Below, piece by piece: positions 33,442-41,813 of a stretch of DNA of 64,000 nucleotides (its first letter is position 1; every line of letters starts with the position of its first letter). The DNA is taken from the NCBI GenBank assembly GCA_913057175.1, contig CAJXNP010000012.1, forward strand, positions 124,001 through 188,000, given 5' to 3'. The notes beneath the pieces are model-generated. The model made no database searches. It was not told the origin of the DNA and was given only the letters and a program-made list of their open reading frames with translations. The position numbers and the translations under genes were made by a program. Source of the DNA: an uncultured Cytophagales bacterium (lineage in GTDB: Bacteria; Bacteroidota; Bacteroidia; Cytophagales; Cyclobacteriaceae).

Positions 33442-34505
33442 AATTATTTTCAGAAAACGTCATCATAAACTACGATATTGAGGCTGATCTCAAACAGTTT
33501 TTTCACCAACATACATTTTCAAAAACGGCCGTTTTGGTGGATGAATGTACAAAGGAAAGCTGTTTGCCTCTCATTGAAGACACCTTACCCAAAAGTTATT
33601 ATTTAATTGAGATAAAAAGTGGCGAGGAGCAAAAAAATCTGGATACATGTGTTTTCATCTGGGATCGACTTACAGAATTTGCATTCGACCGAAAATCCCT
33701 TCTCATCAATCTAGGCGGTGGGGTGATTGGTGATATGGGCGGATTTTGCGCAGCCACTTATAAAAGAGGAATTACTTTTATCAATGTTCCAACCACATTA
33801 CTGGCCCAGGTAGATGCCAGTGTAGGAGGAAAACTTGGCATTGATTTCCAGGGGTTGAAAAATCACATCGGTGTTTTCAAAGATCCTCTTCGGGTTTTTA
33901 TCAGCTCCAAATTTCTTGAGACACTCGATAGACGAGAACTACGATCAGGCTTTGCAGAAGTCATTAAACATTGTCTGATCAGGGATGCTTCTAAATTTGA
34001 AGAAATTTCAAAGAAAGAACTGGAGGCGCAAGATTGGGAAGATGTCATTGCTCATTCGAATCAAATCAAAAACGACGTAGTAGCGGAAGATCCTGAGGAA
34101 AAGGGATTGAGAAAAATCCTCAACTTTGGCCATACTTTGGGACACGCTATTGAGACTTACTACATGAACAGTGGCAACAGGATCCTGCATGGTGAAGCTA
34201 TTGCCATCGGAATGATCTGTGAAACGTGGTTGTCAGAAAAGAAATTTGGATTGACCCCCGAACACACAAAAATGGTGATCGAGTACATTAAAAGTGTTTA
34301 TGATCTGGATCGAATTGATCCAACAGCATTTGAGCCGATCCTCGCATTGACACTTCAGGACAAGAAAAATGAAAATAATATTGTCAAGGCCTCTATTTTA
34401 AAAGAAATAGGGAATTGTCAATTCAATGTAGAATTGTCAATGGATGAAATGAAAAGATCGTTGGAATATTACAATGAAGCAGTTGTTAATCAGATGAAAT
34501 ATTGA
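33438..34505 (+). CDS. aroB: 3-dehydroquinate synthase
   Basis: Second enzyme of the shikimate pathway, converting DAHP to 3-dehydroquinate with NAD and a divalent metal (355 residues). The glycine-rich NAD loop NLGGGVIGDMGGF, the NVPTTLLAQVDASVGGK block and the metal-binding ILNFGHTLGHAIE are intact. It starts with GTG inside the stop of the upstream gene (GTGA overlap), indicating coupled translation. The last 16 bp overlap the convergent 60-residue gene. Confidence 0.94.
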   Translation: MKLFSENVIINYDIEADLKQFFHQHTFSKTAVLVDECTKESCLPLIEDTLPKSYYLIEIKSGEEQKNLDTCVFIWDRLTEFAFDRKSLLINLGGGVIGDMGGFCAATYKRGITFINVPTTLLAQVDASVGGKLGIDFQGLKNHIGVFKDPLRVFISSKFLETLDRRELRSGFAEVIKHCLIRDASKFEEISKKELEAQDWEDVIAHSNQIKNDVVAEDPEEKGLRKILNFGHTLGHAIETYYMNSGNRILHGEAIAIGMICETWLSEKKFGLTPEHTKMVIEYIKSVYDLDRIDPTAFEPILALTLQDKKNENNIVKASILKEIGNCQFNVELSMDEMKRSLEYYNEAVVNQMKY

Positions 34506-34672
34506 TTCATTTCATCTTCTGACTTTTTCATGAAATTTTTAACGCTTTTTGCATTCTTCGAGAGGTTACTTCTTTTCAATTTTATTGAGTCCATATTTGC
34601 ATATCGACCGGCAATAGAACCAAGAAGTATTCCTGACAACACTAAAGAAGAGAAGGTAAAAATTTTATTCAT
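34490..34672 (-). CDS. small exported or membrane protein (60 aa), unknown
   Basis: A 60-residue frame with a convincing hydrophobic N-terminus (MNKIFTFSSLVLSGILLGSI) followed by a Lys/Asn-rich tail. It sits on the opposite strand between aroB and aroA, overlapping the aroB 3' end by 16 bp. Signal-peptide-like composition and its own upstream AT-rich gap support a real gene, but no family was recognised, so it may be spurious. Confidence 0.45.
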   Translation of the reverse strand: MNKIFTFSSLVLSGILLGSIAGRYANMDSIKLKRSNLSKNAKSVKNFMKKSEDEMNQYFI

Positions 34673-34818
34673 TTGGCTGAATTTTAATTGTTAACTTTTA
34701 AGAACCAGATAATCGTATAAATGAGTATTACGATTTCAATACAAACGTTAAATATATAAAAATTGTTCTATTTATTACATAAATATTACAATTAATTTTT
34801 CATACCTCATAAATTTTA

Positions 34819-36099
34819 ATGATGCAGCTCGAAAAATTTGATTCCGTTTCGATTAAATATCTGAATAATCTTAAAGAAGAAAACATAAAGCTGGTATCCT
34901 CCAAAAGCGAAAGTAACCGTGCCCTGATTATCAACGCATTGGCATCGGGATCCGGCATGTTGGGGAATCTTTCCGAAGCTCGCGATACTCAAACCATGAT
35001 GAAACTGCTGGCCACCACCAGTAAAACCTGGGACGTGCTGGATGCTGGGACCACCATGCGGTTTCTCACCGGTTATGCTGCCGCTAATGGGCTGAATAAA
35101 GTTCTTACTGGAACAGAACGAATGCAACAACGGCCTATCAAAATCTTAGTGGACGCACTACGGGAAATTGGCGTGGTTATAAAATATTTGAAGGAAGATG
35201 GATATCCTCCTATCGAAATTGTAGACTTTCCATCCCAGCTCACCAATCATATTAAAGTAAGAGGTGATGTAAGCAGTCAATATATTTCAGCCCTGGCCAT
35301 GATCGCTCCCACTTTGCCAAATGGATTGACCATTGAACTGACAGGCCGAATTGGAAGTAAGCCTTACATTGAAATGACACTGGAGTTGATGAGAAAATTC
35401 GGAGCTCATGTCTCTTTTAATGAACATATCATTCAAATAAATCCCGTCAATTACAGTGAGGCTTCATACATCATCGAATCGGATTGGTCTGGCGCAAGCT
35501 ATTGGTTTAGCTTTGCTGCACTGGCGGATCATGCAAAAATCAAGCTCCTGGGATTGAGGGAAAATTCCCTTCAGGGAGATATTGCCATCGTAAAAATCAT
35601 GGACCATTTAGGTGTAGAGGCCAGCTTTGATCATGAGGGAGTCTCCCTGTCCAAAAAAGCAATGGGAAGCATTGATAAAATTGACTTTACGCATTGTCCC
35701 GATCTGGCTCAAACTGTTTGTGTTACATTAGCTGCAACAGGAAAATCCTGTGAATTAGTTGGATTGGAAAGTTTGCGGATAAAAGAAACAGACCGGATCG
35801 CCGCATTGCAAAATGAACTCTCTAAATTTGGAGGATATCTGGACGAAATTAATTCCAGCAGTTGGAAACTGATTCCTTCCGACCAAAATATTAAAGAAAT
35901 AAAAGGTCTTAAATTTCATTCATACGAAGATCACCGGATGGCAATGGCATTTGCACCGCTCGCAGCAATAACTAACATAGAAATCGATGAACCTTTTGTT
36001 GTGAAAAAATCATACCCTGGATACTGGGAAGATCTTAAAAAAGTAGGATTTGAATTGAAATTCAACAGTTATTCTTTGAAGGAAGAAAACGGAAAATAG
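34819..36099 (+). CDS. aroA: 3-phosphoshikimate 1-carboxyvinyltransferase (EPSP synthase)
   Basis: Sixth step of the shikimate pathway, joining shikimate-3-phosphate and PEP (426 residues). Substrate-binding stretches are present: SSKSESNRALIINALASG near the start, LDAGTTMRFLTGYAA, SSQYISALAMIAP, SLRIKETDRIAALQNEL and YEDHRMAMAFAPLA. It follows aroB with a 313-bp interruption that carries a small gene on the other strand, so it needs its own promoter. ATG at 34819 or 34822. The 3' end overlaps the convergent YiiX-like gene by 31 bp. Confidence 0.93.
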   Translation: MMQLEKFDSVSIKYLNNLKEENIKLVSSKSESNRALIINALASGSGMLGNLSEARDTQTMMKLLATTSKTWDVLDAGTTMRFLTGYAAANGLNKVLTGTERMQQRPIKILVDALREIGVVIKYLKEDGYPPIEIVDFPSQLTNHIKVRGDVSSQYISALAMIAPTLPNGLTIELTGRIGSKPYIEMTLELMRKFGAHVSFNEHIIQINPVNYSEASYIIESDWSGASYWFSFAALADHAKIKLLGLRENSLQGDIAIVKIMDHLGVEASFDHEGVSLSKKAMGSIDKIDFTHCPDLAQTVCVTLAATGKSCELVGLESLRIKETDRIAALQNELSKFGGYLDEINSSSWKLIPSDQNIKEIKGLKFHSYEDHRMAMAFAPLAAITNIEIDEPFVVKKSYPGYWEDLKKVGFELKFNSYSLKEENGK

Positions 36100-36734
36100 A
36101 TTTCCAGCTTATCAGATCTTGAGATGCTTCCGGGATTTAAGCCTGGTTTGCCTTCAGGAATTTCTTCATTTAACTCATTATAATAATCCACCCAAATCTC
36201 AAAGGTCTTTTTTGTTTCAGGATCTTTAAATGTCATCGGCGCAAGTTCAAAAAGGGATTGTCCATTTGCATCATGATAAAGGAGGTAAACCAATTCCGAG
36301 CAATAATAAGTATCACTATTTATATCGAAAACCCTATCGTACTTCTTTCCGAGATAATTATTTGACTCCTCCTCAATTGTTAAAACAGAGTGCTGAAACT
36401 CCGGTTTTAACCTCCCGACAACAACCAGCGGGTTTCCGAATCGATCTTTATTTCTGTCCAAAAATTCATCGATAGGTGTTTCGGTAACACCCGTCCGTAT
36501 CGCTTCCAGAACCACAATTTTATCATCTTTCATTTGAACAATGCCCACATGGCTGAAGTCCAAACCATTTATGCCATCCGTCACTTTGTTGATCGCTTCA
36601 CAAAATGATCCACAATCCGATTGCTGAAAAAGCAGATCTCCTACCTGAAATACAAAGGTTTTGCTTTGCGCAAATGAATTCCCAGCGCCAGCAAGTAGCA
36701 TTAAGAAAGAAATAGTTTTAAAAAAAATTCGCAC
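36069..36734 (-). CDS. YiiX-like permuted papain-fold (NlpC/P60-type) exported hydrolase
   Basis: A 221-residue exported protein: signal peptide to about residue 22 (FLMLLAGAGNSFAQ) and a circularly permuted NlpC/P60 domain. The catalytic His lies in DFSHVGIV (about residue 60) and the catalytic Cys in TYYCSELVYLLYHDA (about residue 145), the permuted order of the YiiX/YaeF group. Such enzymes cut amide or ester bonds in cell wall peptides or lipids; the substrate is not known. It starts 5 bp after the M42 peptidase stop, so the two are probably co-transcribed. The 3' end overlaps aroA. Confidence 0.85.
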   Translation of the reverse strand: MRIFFKTISFLMLLAGAGNSFAQSKTFVFQVGDLLFQQSDCGSFCEAINKVTDGINGLDFSHVGIVQMKDDKIVVLEAIRTGVTETPIDEFLDRNKDRFGNPLVVVGRLKPEFQHSVLTIEEESNNYLGKKYDRVFDINSDTYYCSELVYLLYHDANGQSLFELAPMTFKDPETKKTFEIWVDYYNELNEEIPEGKPGLNPGSISRSDKLEIYFPFSSFKE

Positions 36735-36739
36735 AGTTA

Positions 36740-37810
36740 CTAATGCAGATATTTGAAATCATGTCCACTCTTAAGTTGAACTAAAAATTCATAAAAAAGA
36801 TTGATCACATTTTCAACATCATCTTTATGAGCCATTTCAACCGTCGTGTGCATGTATTTCAAAGGAACAGAAATCAAGGCAGTTGCCACACCTTCATTGG
36901 AATAGGCAAAAGCATCAGCATCCGTTCCGGAAAATCTCGACAACGCCGCTCGCTGATACGGTATTTTTTTCTTTTCCGCAACATCAAACAGCATGTTGAT
37001 TACATTATGATGAATGGCAGGAGCAAAACTCAAAACAGGTCCTTTGCCGCATTTTTGTTCACCTTGCTTGATCTTATTGTACCCAGGAGCTGTAGTATCA
37101 TGCGTGACATCCGTCACAATAGCCACATTGGGTTTGATCTTTTCGGCGATCATCTGTGCTCCCCGCAATCCGATTTCTTCCTGTACCGCATTTGTGATGT
37201 ACAGACCGAAAGGAAGTTTTATTTTCTTCTCTTTCAGCTTTCTGGCTACTTCGGCAATGACAAAGCCTCCGATCCTGTTATCCAATGCACGGCCAGTGTA
37301 GTATTTTCCATTTAGTTCAGTCAACTGATCATCAAAAGTTACAACCGATCCAACTTTTATCCCCAGTTTGGCCACTTCCTCATCCGAAGTTGCTCCGCAA
37401 TCGAGCACGACGGACTCTTCATCCATTTTGGCTTCGTCGCGCTTTTCACGAACGTGAATAGCCGGCCATCCGAAAACAGCGGGCACCACACCTTTTTCTC
37501 CATGAATTTTTACCTTTTTGGAAGGAGCAATAACAAAATCCGATCCACCATTCCTGATCACATAGATGTATCCTTCCTTTGAAATATAGTTGACAAACCA
37601 GGAAATCTCATCAGAATGCGCCTCGATAACCACTTTGTATTCAGCATCCGGATTGATCACGCCGACTGCTGTCCCATAAGTATCAGTGAAATAAGTGTCA
37701 ACAAAAGGTTTGATGTAATCCAGCCAGATCTGCTGTCCGGATTGCTCAAAGCCGGTTGGTGATTCGTTGTTGAGATATTTGTATAAAAAATCTTTGCTCT
37801 TCTTGTTCAT
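36740..37810 (-). CDS. M42 family metallopeptidase (tetrahedral aminopeptidase type)
   Basis: Cytoplasmic co-catalytic metallo-aminopeptidase or endoglucanase-like M42 protein (356 residues). Ligand motifs are seen in order: EAHSDEISW, YTGRALDNRIGG (bridging Asp), VQEEIGLRGA (catalytic and metal-binding Glu pair), VTDVTHD, and KYMHTTVEMAHKDDV near the C-terminus. Relatives are dodecameric peptide-trimming enzymes. ATG at 37810 is chosen; an upstream TTG would add seven atypical residues. It leads a two-gene unit with the YiiX-like hydrolase. Confidence 0.9.
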   Translation of the reverse strand: MNKKSKDFLYKYLNNESPTGFEQSGQQIWLDYIKPFVDTYFTDTYGTAVGVINPDAEYKVVIEAHSDEISWFVNYISKEGYIYVIRNGGSDFVIAPSKKVKIHGEKGVVPAVFGWPAIHVREKRDEAKMDEESVVLDCGATSDEEVAKLGIKVGSVVTFDDQLTELNGKYYTGRALDNRIGGFVIAEVARKLKEKKIKLPFGLYITNAVQEEIGLRGAQMIAEKIKPNVAIVTDVTHDTTAPGYNKIKQGEQKCGKGPVLSFAPAIHHNVINMLFDVAEKKKIPYQRAALSRFSGTDADAFAYSNEGVATALISVPLKYMHTTVEMAHKDDVENVINLFYEFLVQLKSGHDFKYLH

Positions 37811-38025
37811 TGTAGAAAATTTAGGGTGCAAATTTAGTTGTTAAAAACAAAAAGTAAAGAAGGGAAGCGGGATCAGTCCAAAAAACTGTGGAACAGTGAT
37901 TATAAAATACCAAAATGCAAAAGGTCAGATAACAAATAAATCACAAAAACAAATATTCAACCTCCAAATATTTGATAATCTGATCATTGTAAAGTGTCAT
38001 TTATTTGTTGTTTGCGTTTTTGAAA

Positions 38026-38057
38026 AATGATGATTTTATCAATAAAACTTCATCATT
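38026..38057 (-). terminator. possible hairpin terminator after the LysE-family gene
   Basis: An imperfect inverted repeat AATGATGATTTTAT / ATAAAACTTCATCATT with a short loop, 35 bp beyond the LysE stop on the minus strand. It is AT-rich, with only a few T residues after it, so it is a weak terminator at best. The remaining gap up to 37811 holds nested AT-rich inverted repeats (CAAATATT/AATATTTG and GGTCAGAT/ATCTGATC near 37920-37984) and no gene. Confidence 0.35.
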
Positions 38058-38091
38058 CCTCAGAAGTTTTGCTTGATCCTGAAAGTGCAGA

Positions 38092-38724
38092 TTAAAACAA
38101 AGCTTCTTTAATATTTAGACCAACAGAATCTGCAATTATGATCATCCCAAAAAGAATAAATACAAATCCTGTAAACCCAATTAGCTTGTTTATTTTCTTA
38201 ACCGAAATGATCCCATTTATTCTTTCAGAGAATATGGATTTTAGGATATCCATAGAAAAAGTGATAGCTAAAACGCCACTAAAAAACCAAATGGATGCTC
38301 CCGGCTCTTTTGCTTCGTAAATGGTTATCATAGTCAACCAAAATACAAACAAAGCGGGATTCAAGGAATTTATAACCATGCCTTTCACGAAGTGCTGAAT
38401 ATATCCTAAAGGATGAGTATTCAATAACTTCTTTTGAAAATCTGTCTTTTGGTAAAAAACTTTATAGAGACCTATTCCTAAAAATATTGCCGCTGCTACC
38501 AACTTTACTATTAACAAATCGGGTAAGAAATCTGTCAACAATTCGGAGAAAAAATGCCCAATCAGAATGATCACCACATCACTAACAAATACACCCAATG
38601 ACACACAAAACGCCATTTTTGCCCCCCTGGTCATACCCACCTCAATGATGGTGAATAAAACCGGACCTATAGAAATAGAAAGTACTAAACCTAATGTAAT
38701 GCCCTCAAAAAAATAATTCCCCAA
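38092..38724 (-). CDS. LysE family amino-acid exporter
   Basis: Six-helix LysE/RhtB-type efflux protein (210 residues), probably exporting amino acids or their derivatives across the inner membrane. The family opening is clear: FFEGITLGLVLSISIGPVLF (with the GP turn), then GMTRGAKMAFCVSLGVFVSD, and NPALFVFWLTMI in the middle. It appears to start with TTG at 38724, as there is no in-frame ATG nearby, 5 bp after the stop of the GH3-family gene, which indicates coupled expression. Confidence 0.87.
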   Translation of the reverse strand: MGNYFFEGITLGLVLSISIGPVLFTIIEVGMTRGAKMAFCVSLGVFVSDVVIILIGHFFSELLTDFLPDLLIVKLVAAAIFLGIGLYKVFYQKTDFQKKLLNTHPLGYIQHFVKGMVINSLNPALFVFWLTMITIYEAKEPGASIWFFSGVLAITFSMDILKSIFSERINGIISVKKINKLIGFTGFVFILFGMIIIADSVGLNIKEALF

Positions 38725-38729
38725 AACAA

Positions 38730-40283
38730 TTATTCAATATGCGAAGCAATACGAACAAAATTTTCCCAATCCTTTAATTTTTCACCTTTTATCACCCTTG
38801 GAAATTTATTTTGGGCTCCATCCCTCCCGTTTATTTTCATATATTGATAAAAGACCTCGCCAGGCAAAATGTCAACAAAAACTTCTTTCAGCGCATATCC
38901 CCTTTCAACGGCATAATCTTCATTTACTTTTTTAAGCGCAGCATCCAATGACAATTTTAATACCTCACGATCAACTTCATTGTCACAACCAATGTACCAC
39001 TGATGGGCAAATGTGGAATGAAATGGCTTTCCCGCAACGGTGAATTCACGAATGCCAATATTGAGTTCATTTTCTACCATTTTGATTGCCTGATTCATAT
39101 TGTCAACCGACAAATGCTCTCCACATAAACTCAGGAAATGTTTTGTCCTTCCGGTAATAATAATTTCAGCATTTTCAACATCCGTAAATTTAATCACATC
39201 ACCAATGAGGTATCGCCAGGAACCGGCACATGTCGTTAGTAAAATTGCATACTCAACACTTTTTTCAACCTCATCAATTAAAAGAGTTTCCGGTTGACCA
39301 ATAATATTTCCATCATGATCAAAGTTCTTTTCATTAAATGGAATGAATTCATAAAAAATCCCATTATTCAGAATAAGCTTCATCGATTTGCATTTCGGTC
39401 TTGACTGGAAAGCAACAAAGCCCTCTGAGGCCAGGTAAGTCTCAATGTACTGAATTGGCTTTCCTAGTAATTTTTCAAATTCAAATTGATAGGGTTCAAA
39501 TGCAACTCCTCCATGAACCAACACAGAAAAGTTTGGCCAGATCTCGTGAATATGTTTCAATCCATAATGATCAATGATATTTTCTATCATCAGCTGGATC
39601 CACGCAGGTACCCCCACAACAAAACCAATATCCCATTCATGAGCTTTTCTTGTTATCTCATCTAACTTGTCTCCCCAGGTCTGGATCTTAGATATCTTCT
39701 TTCCGGGCTTATAAAAATGTTGGAACCAGAAAGGAATTTTACTTGTCGTAATTCCCGATAGATCACCATCATAAAAAGAATCAGCTTTTTTAAGACTCGT
39801 GCTTCCTCCCAACATCAGAATACCCTTATTAAAAATATCGTCAGGAAGGTCGTACAATGCCAAAGAGAGCAACTGTCTCATGCTGGCCCGTTTGATGGAT
39901 TTCAACATTTCCTTGGTGACAGGAATGTATTTCGATGCGTCACCGGATGTCCCGGAGCTTTTGGCAAAATATTTTACTTTTCCCGGCCAGCAAATGTCTT
40001 TTTGGCCAAAGCGTGTTTTATGCCACCAGTTTTCGAATATACTATCATAATCAAATATCGGAACACTGTTTTTGAAGGTAGTGTAAAATGCTTTTGGTTC
40101 GGAAATTTTGAACGACCAAAGTGCTGAATCGAAATTATAATGTATCCCAAACTTCGTGTTTTTAGCAGCGATCATTAATTTTTTTAGCTGAGCCTTTTGC
40201 AGGTCAAGGGGATAGGAATATTTTTGTTCAAGATTTTGTCGCAGGACAATTCCCTTTTTCAGAATAGAACCAATAAGTGACAT
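38730..40283 (-). CDS. GH3 auxin-responsive-promoter family acyl-acid amido synthetase
   Basis: ANL-superfamily adenylating enzyme related to plant GH3 proteins, which activate acyl acids with ATP and join them to amino acids (517 residues from ATG 40283). Visible motifs are the P-loop-like KSSGTSGDASKYIPVTK, FVVGVPAWIQLMIENI, ETYLASEGFVAFQ, and the hinge/C-lobe RYLIGDVIKFTDVENAEIIITGRTK. Bacterial homologues are common in Bacteroidota, but their substrates are largely unknown. The frame stays open to 40319, but MSLIGSILKKG at 40283 resembles the usual family N-terminus and leaves 40 bp to the divergent yggS start. It is followed by a LysE exporter. Confidence 0.87.
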   Translation of the reverse strand: MSLIGSILKKGIVLRQNLEQKYSYPLDLQKAQLKKLMIAAKNTKFGIHYNFDSALWSFKISEPKAFYTTFKNSVPIFDYDSIFENWWHKTRFGQKDICWPGKVKYFAKSSGTSGDASKYIPVTKEMLKSIKRASMRQLLSLALYDLPDDIFNKGILMLGGSTSLKKADSFYDGDLSGITTSKIPFWFQHFYKPGKKISKIQTWGDKLDEITRKAHEWDIGFVVGVPAWIQLMIENIIDHYGLKHIHEIWPNFSVLVHGGVAFEPYQFEFEKLLGKPIQYIETYLASEGFVAFQSRPKCKSMKLILNNGIFYEFIPFNEKNFDHDGNIIGQPETLLIDEVEKSVEYAILLTTCAGSWRYLIGDVIKFTDVENAEIIITGRTKHFLSLCGEHLSVDNMNQAIKMVENELNIGIREFTVAGKPFHSTFAHQWYIGCDNEVDREVLKLSLDAALKKVNEDYAVERGYALKEVFVDILPGEVFYQYMKINGRDGAQNKFPRVIKGEKLKDWENFVRIASHIE

Positions 40284-40323
40284 ATCAAAAAATTTATCGT
40301 TCCAATCTATGACTTTCATGTAA

Positions 40324-41001
40324 ATGGAGATTGAAGAAAATATTAAGGAATTTCAAAATTATCTTTCCAATAAGAACTGTAAGTTAATTGCCGTGAGCAA
40401 AACCAAGCCTGTCGGGGATCTTCTGAAAGCATACCAGGCTGGACAAAGGGATTTTGGGGAAAACAAGGTTCAGGAATTACGGGATAAACAGCCTGAGTTA
40501 CCACCTGATATCCGATGGCATATGATCGGGCACCTTCAATCTAACAAGGTCAAATACATTGCACCTTATGTGCATTTGATCCATTCGGTGGATTCCCTAA
40601 AATTATTGATGGAAATAAACAAACAAGCAATCAAAAATGACCGGATCATTCCTTGTTTGCTTCAATTACATATTGCAGAGGAAGAATCAAAATTTGGCTT
40701 TGATGAAAATGAGTTAAAAGAAATGCTCGATTCCATGGATTTCATGAATTTATTAAACATCAAAATTATCGGTTTGATGGGAATGGCCACTTTTACGGAA
40801 AACGAACAACAAATCAGGAAGGAATTCAGAAGTTTAAAGAAAACTTTCGAATTCTTTAAAAATCATTATTCATTACCAAATGCGGATTGGAAAGAAATTT
40901 CTATGGGAATGAGCGGAGACTACCAGATCGCTATCGAGGAAGGTAGTACGATGATCCGGGTTGGCAGCAGTATTTTTGGAGAAAGAATTTATCACACATA
41001 A
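40324..41001 (+). CDS. YggS/PROSC family PLP-homeostasis protein
   Basis: PLP-binding protein of the YggS/YBL036C family (225 residues), a single TIM barrel like alanine racemase without its second domain. It handles pyridoxal phosphate in the cytoplasm and affects amino acid pools. Lys26-region KLIAVSKTKP holds the PLP lysine; DFGENKVQEL, WHMIGHLQSNKVKYIAP, SVDSLKLL, LMGMATFTE, SMGMSGDYQIAIEEGSTMIRVGSSIFGER follow in family order. The start is only 40 nt from the divergent GH3-like gene, so promoters overlap. Confidence 0.93.
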   Translation: MEIEENIKEFQNYLSNKNCKLIAVSKTKPVGDLLKAYQAGQRDFGENKVQELRDKQPELPPDIRWHMIGHLQSNKVKYIAPYVHLIHSVDSLKLLMEINKQAIKNDRIIPCLLQLHIAEEESKFGFDENELKEMLDSMDFMNLLNIKIIGLMGMATFTENEQQIRKEFRSLKKTFEFFKNHYSLPNADWKEISMGMSGDYQIAIEEGSTMIRVGSSIFGERIYHT

Positions 41002-41008
41002 ATTAATC

Positions 41009-41380
41009 ATGCAAAAAACATTTTTAATCATCGCTGGTATCCTTGGAGCGCTTGCTGTGGGACTTGGAGCATTCGGAGCCCATGCACTTCGAAATTTGTT
41101 GGAAAATAATAATCGCCTGGAAACTTACGAAACGGCCGTGAAATATCATTTCTGGCACGTCCTGGCCCTGATTGCCATTGCTTTGCTTTTCGAAAAAGCG
41201 AACGCAACCTATCTGCAATACTCAGGGTGGGCATTTATTACCGGTATTGTGATTTTTAGTGGCTCTCTTTATGCCCTCTGCCTGACAAACATTAGCAAAT
41301 TGGGAGCAATCACCCCAATAGGTGGACTTGCACTTATACTGGGGTGGATATTTCTTGTTCTGGCAGTAGTAAAAAACTAA
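41009..41380 (+). CDS. DUF423 membrane protein (YgdD-like)
   Basis: A 123-residue inner-membrane protein with four predicted helices. The N-terminal MQKTFLIIAGILGALAVGLG plus AFGAHALRN is the DUF423/YgdD signature, and ETYETAVKYHFWHVLALIAI is the other conserved block. The function is unknown. It starts 8 bp after the yggS stop and is probably co-transcribed. The TAA stop overlaps the TAG stop of the convergent DUF1573 gene in CTAA. Confidence 0.9.
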   Translation: MQKTFLIIAGILGALAVGLGAFGAHALRNLLENNNRLETYETAVKYHFWHVLALIAIALLFEKANATYLQYSGWAFITGIVIFSGSLYALCLTNISKLGAITPIGGLALILGWIFLVLAVVKN

Positions 41381-41802
41381 CCTTCTTCCTTTTGTGGGGG
41401 CAATACCATTGCCATGATTTTAATTCTTGAAGTAGAACCTCCAATATTGGACTGAATGGTAATGATCTTATTTTGTCTTCCTGATTTGCCTGTGCTATTA
41501 AACCTGACCTTTATTTCGCTGGATTCGCCAGGCTGGATCGGCTCTCTTGGCCATTCAGGAGCAGTACATCCACAAGTCGTTAACACATTATTTAATATCA
41601 ATGGAGCATTACCTGTATTGGTAAATGTAAAGGTGTGTTCAACCTTATCGCCCTGGTAAATATCCCCAAAATCGAATTCCGTTTCGTCAAATGAGATTTG
41701 TGGCCCATCTGCTAATTCGGGAGCTTCCTGGGGTTCCACCTGCGCAACCACCATTCCCATTGAAAATAAAATTGCCATGAAGGAAAACACTGCTTTTTTC
41801 AT
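41377..41802 (-). CDS. DUF1573 exported protein
   Basis: Secreted or periplasmic protein of 141 residues with a single DUF1573 Ig-like domain. Signal peptide 1-20 (ending MGMVVAQ); then FDETEFDFGDIYQGDKVEHT, FTNTGNAPLILNNVLTTCGC with the double-Cys TTCGCTAPEWP hallmark, and FNSTGKSGRQNKIITI. DUF1573 proteins are abundant in Bacteroidota and their role is not established. It begins 11 bp after the helicase gene stop, suggesting one transcript. Confidence 0.92.
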   Translation of the reverse strand: MKKAVFSFMAILFSMGMVVAQVEPQEAPELADGPQISFDETEFDFGDIYQGDKVEHTFTFTNTGNAPLILNNVLTTCGCTAPEWPREPIQPGESSEIKVRFNSTGKSGRQNKIITIQSNIGGSTSRIKIMAMVLPPQKEEG

Positions 41803-41813
41803 AACCTAAGTTT

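Noticed and set aside
36827-37315. 162-codon plus-strand frame opposite the M42 peptidase
   Set aside because: Lies inside a conserved enzyme gene and shows no family features.
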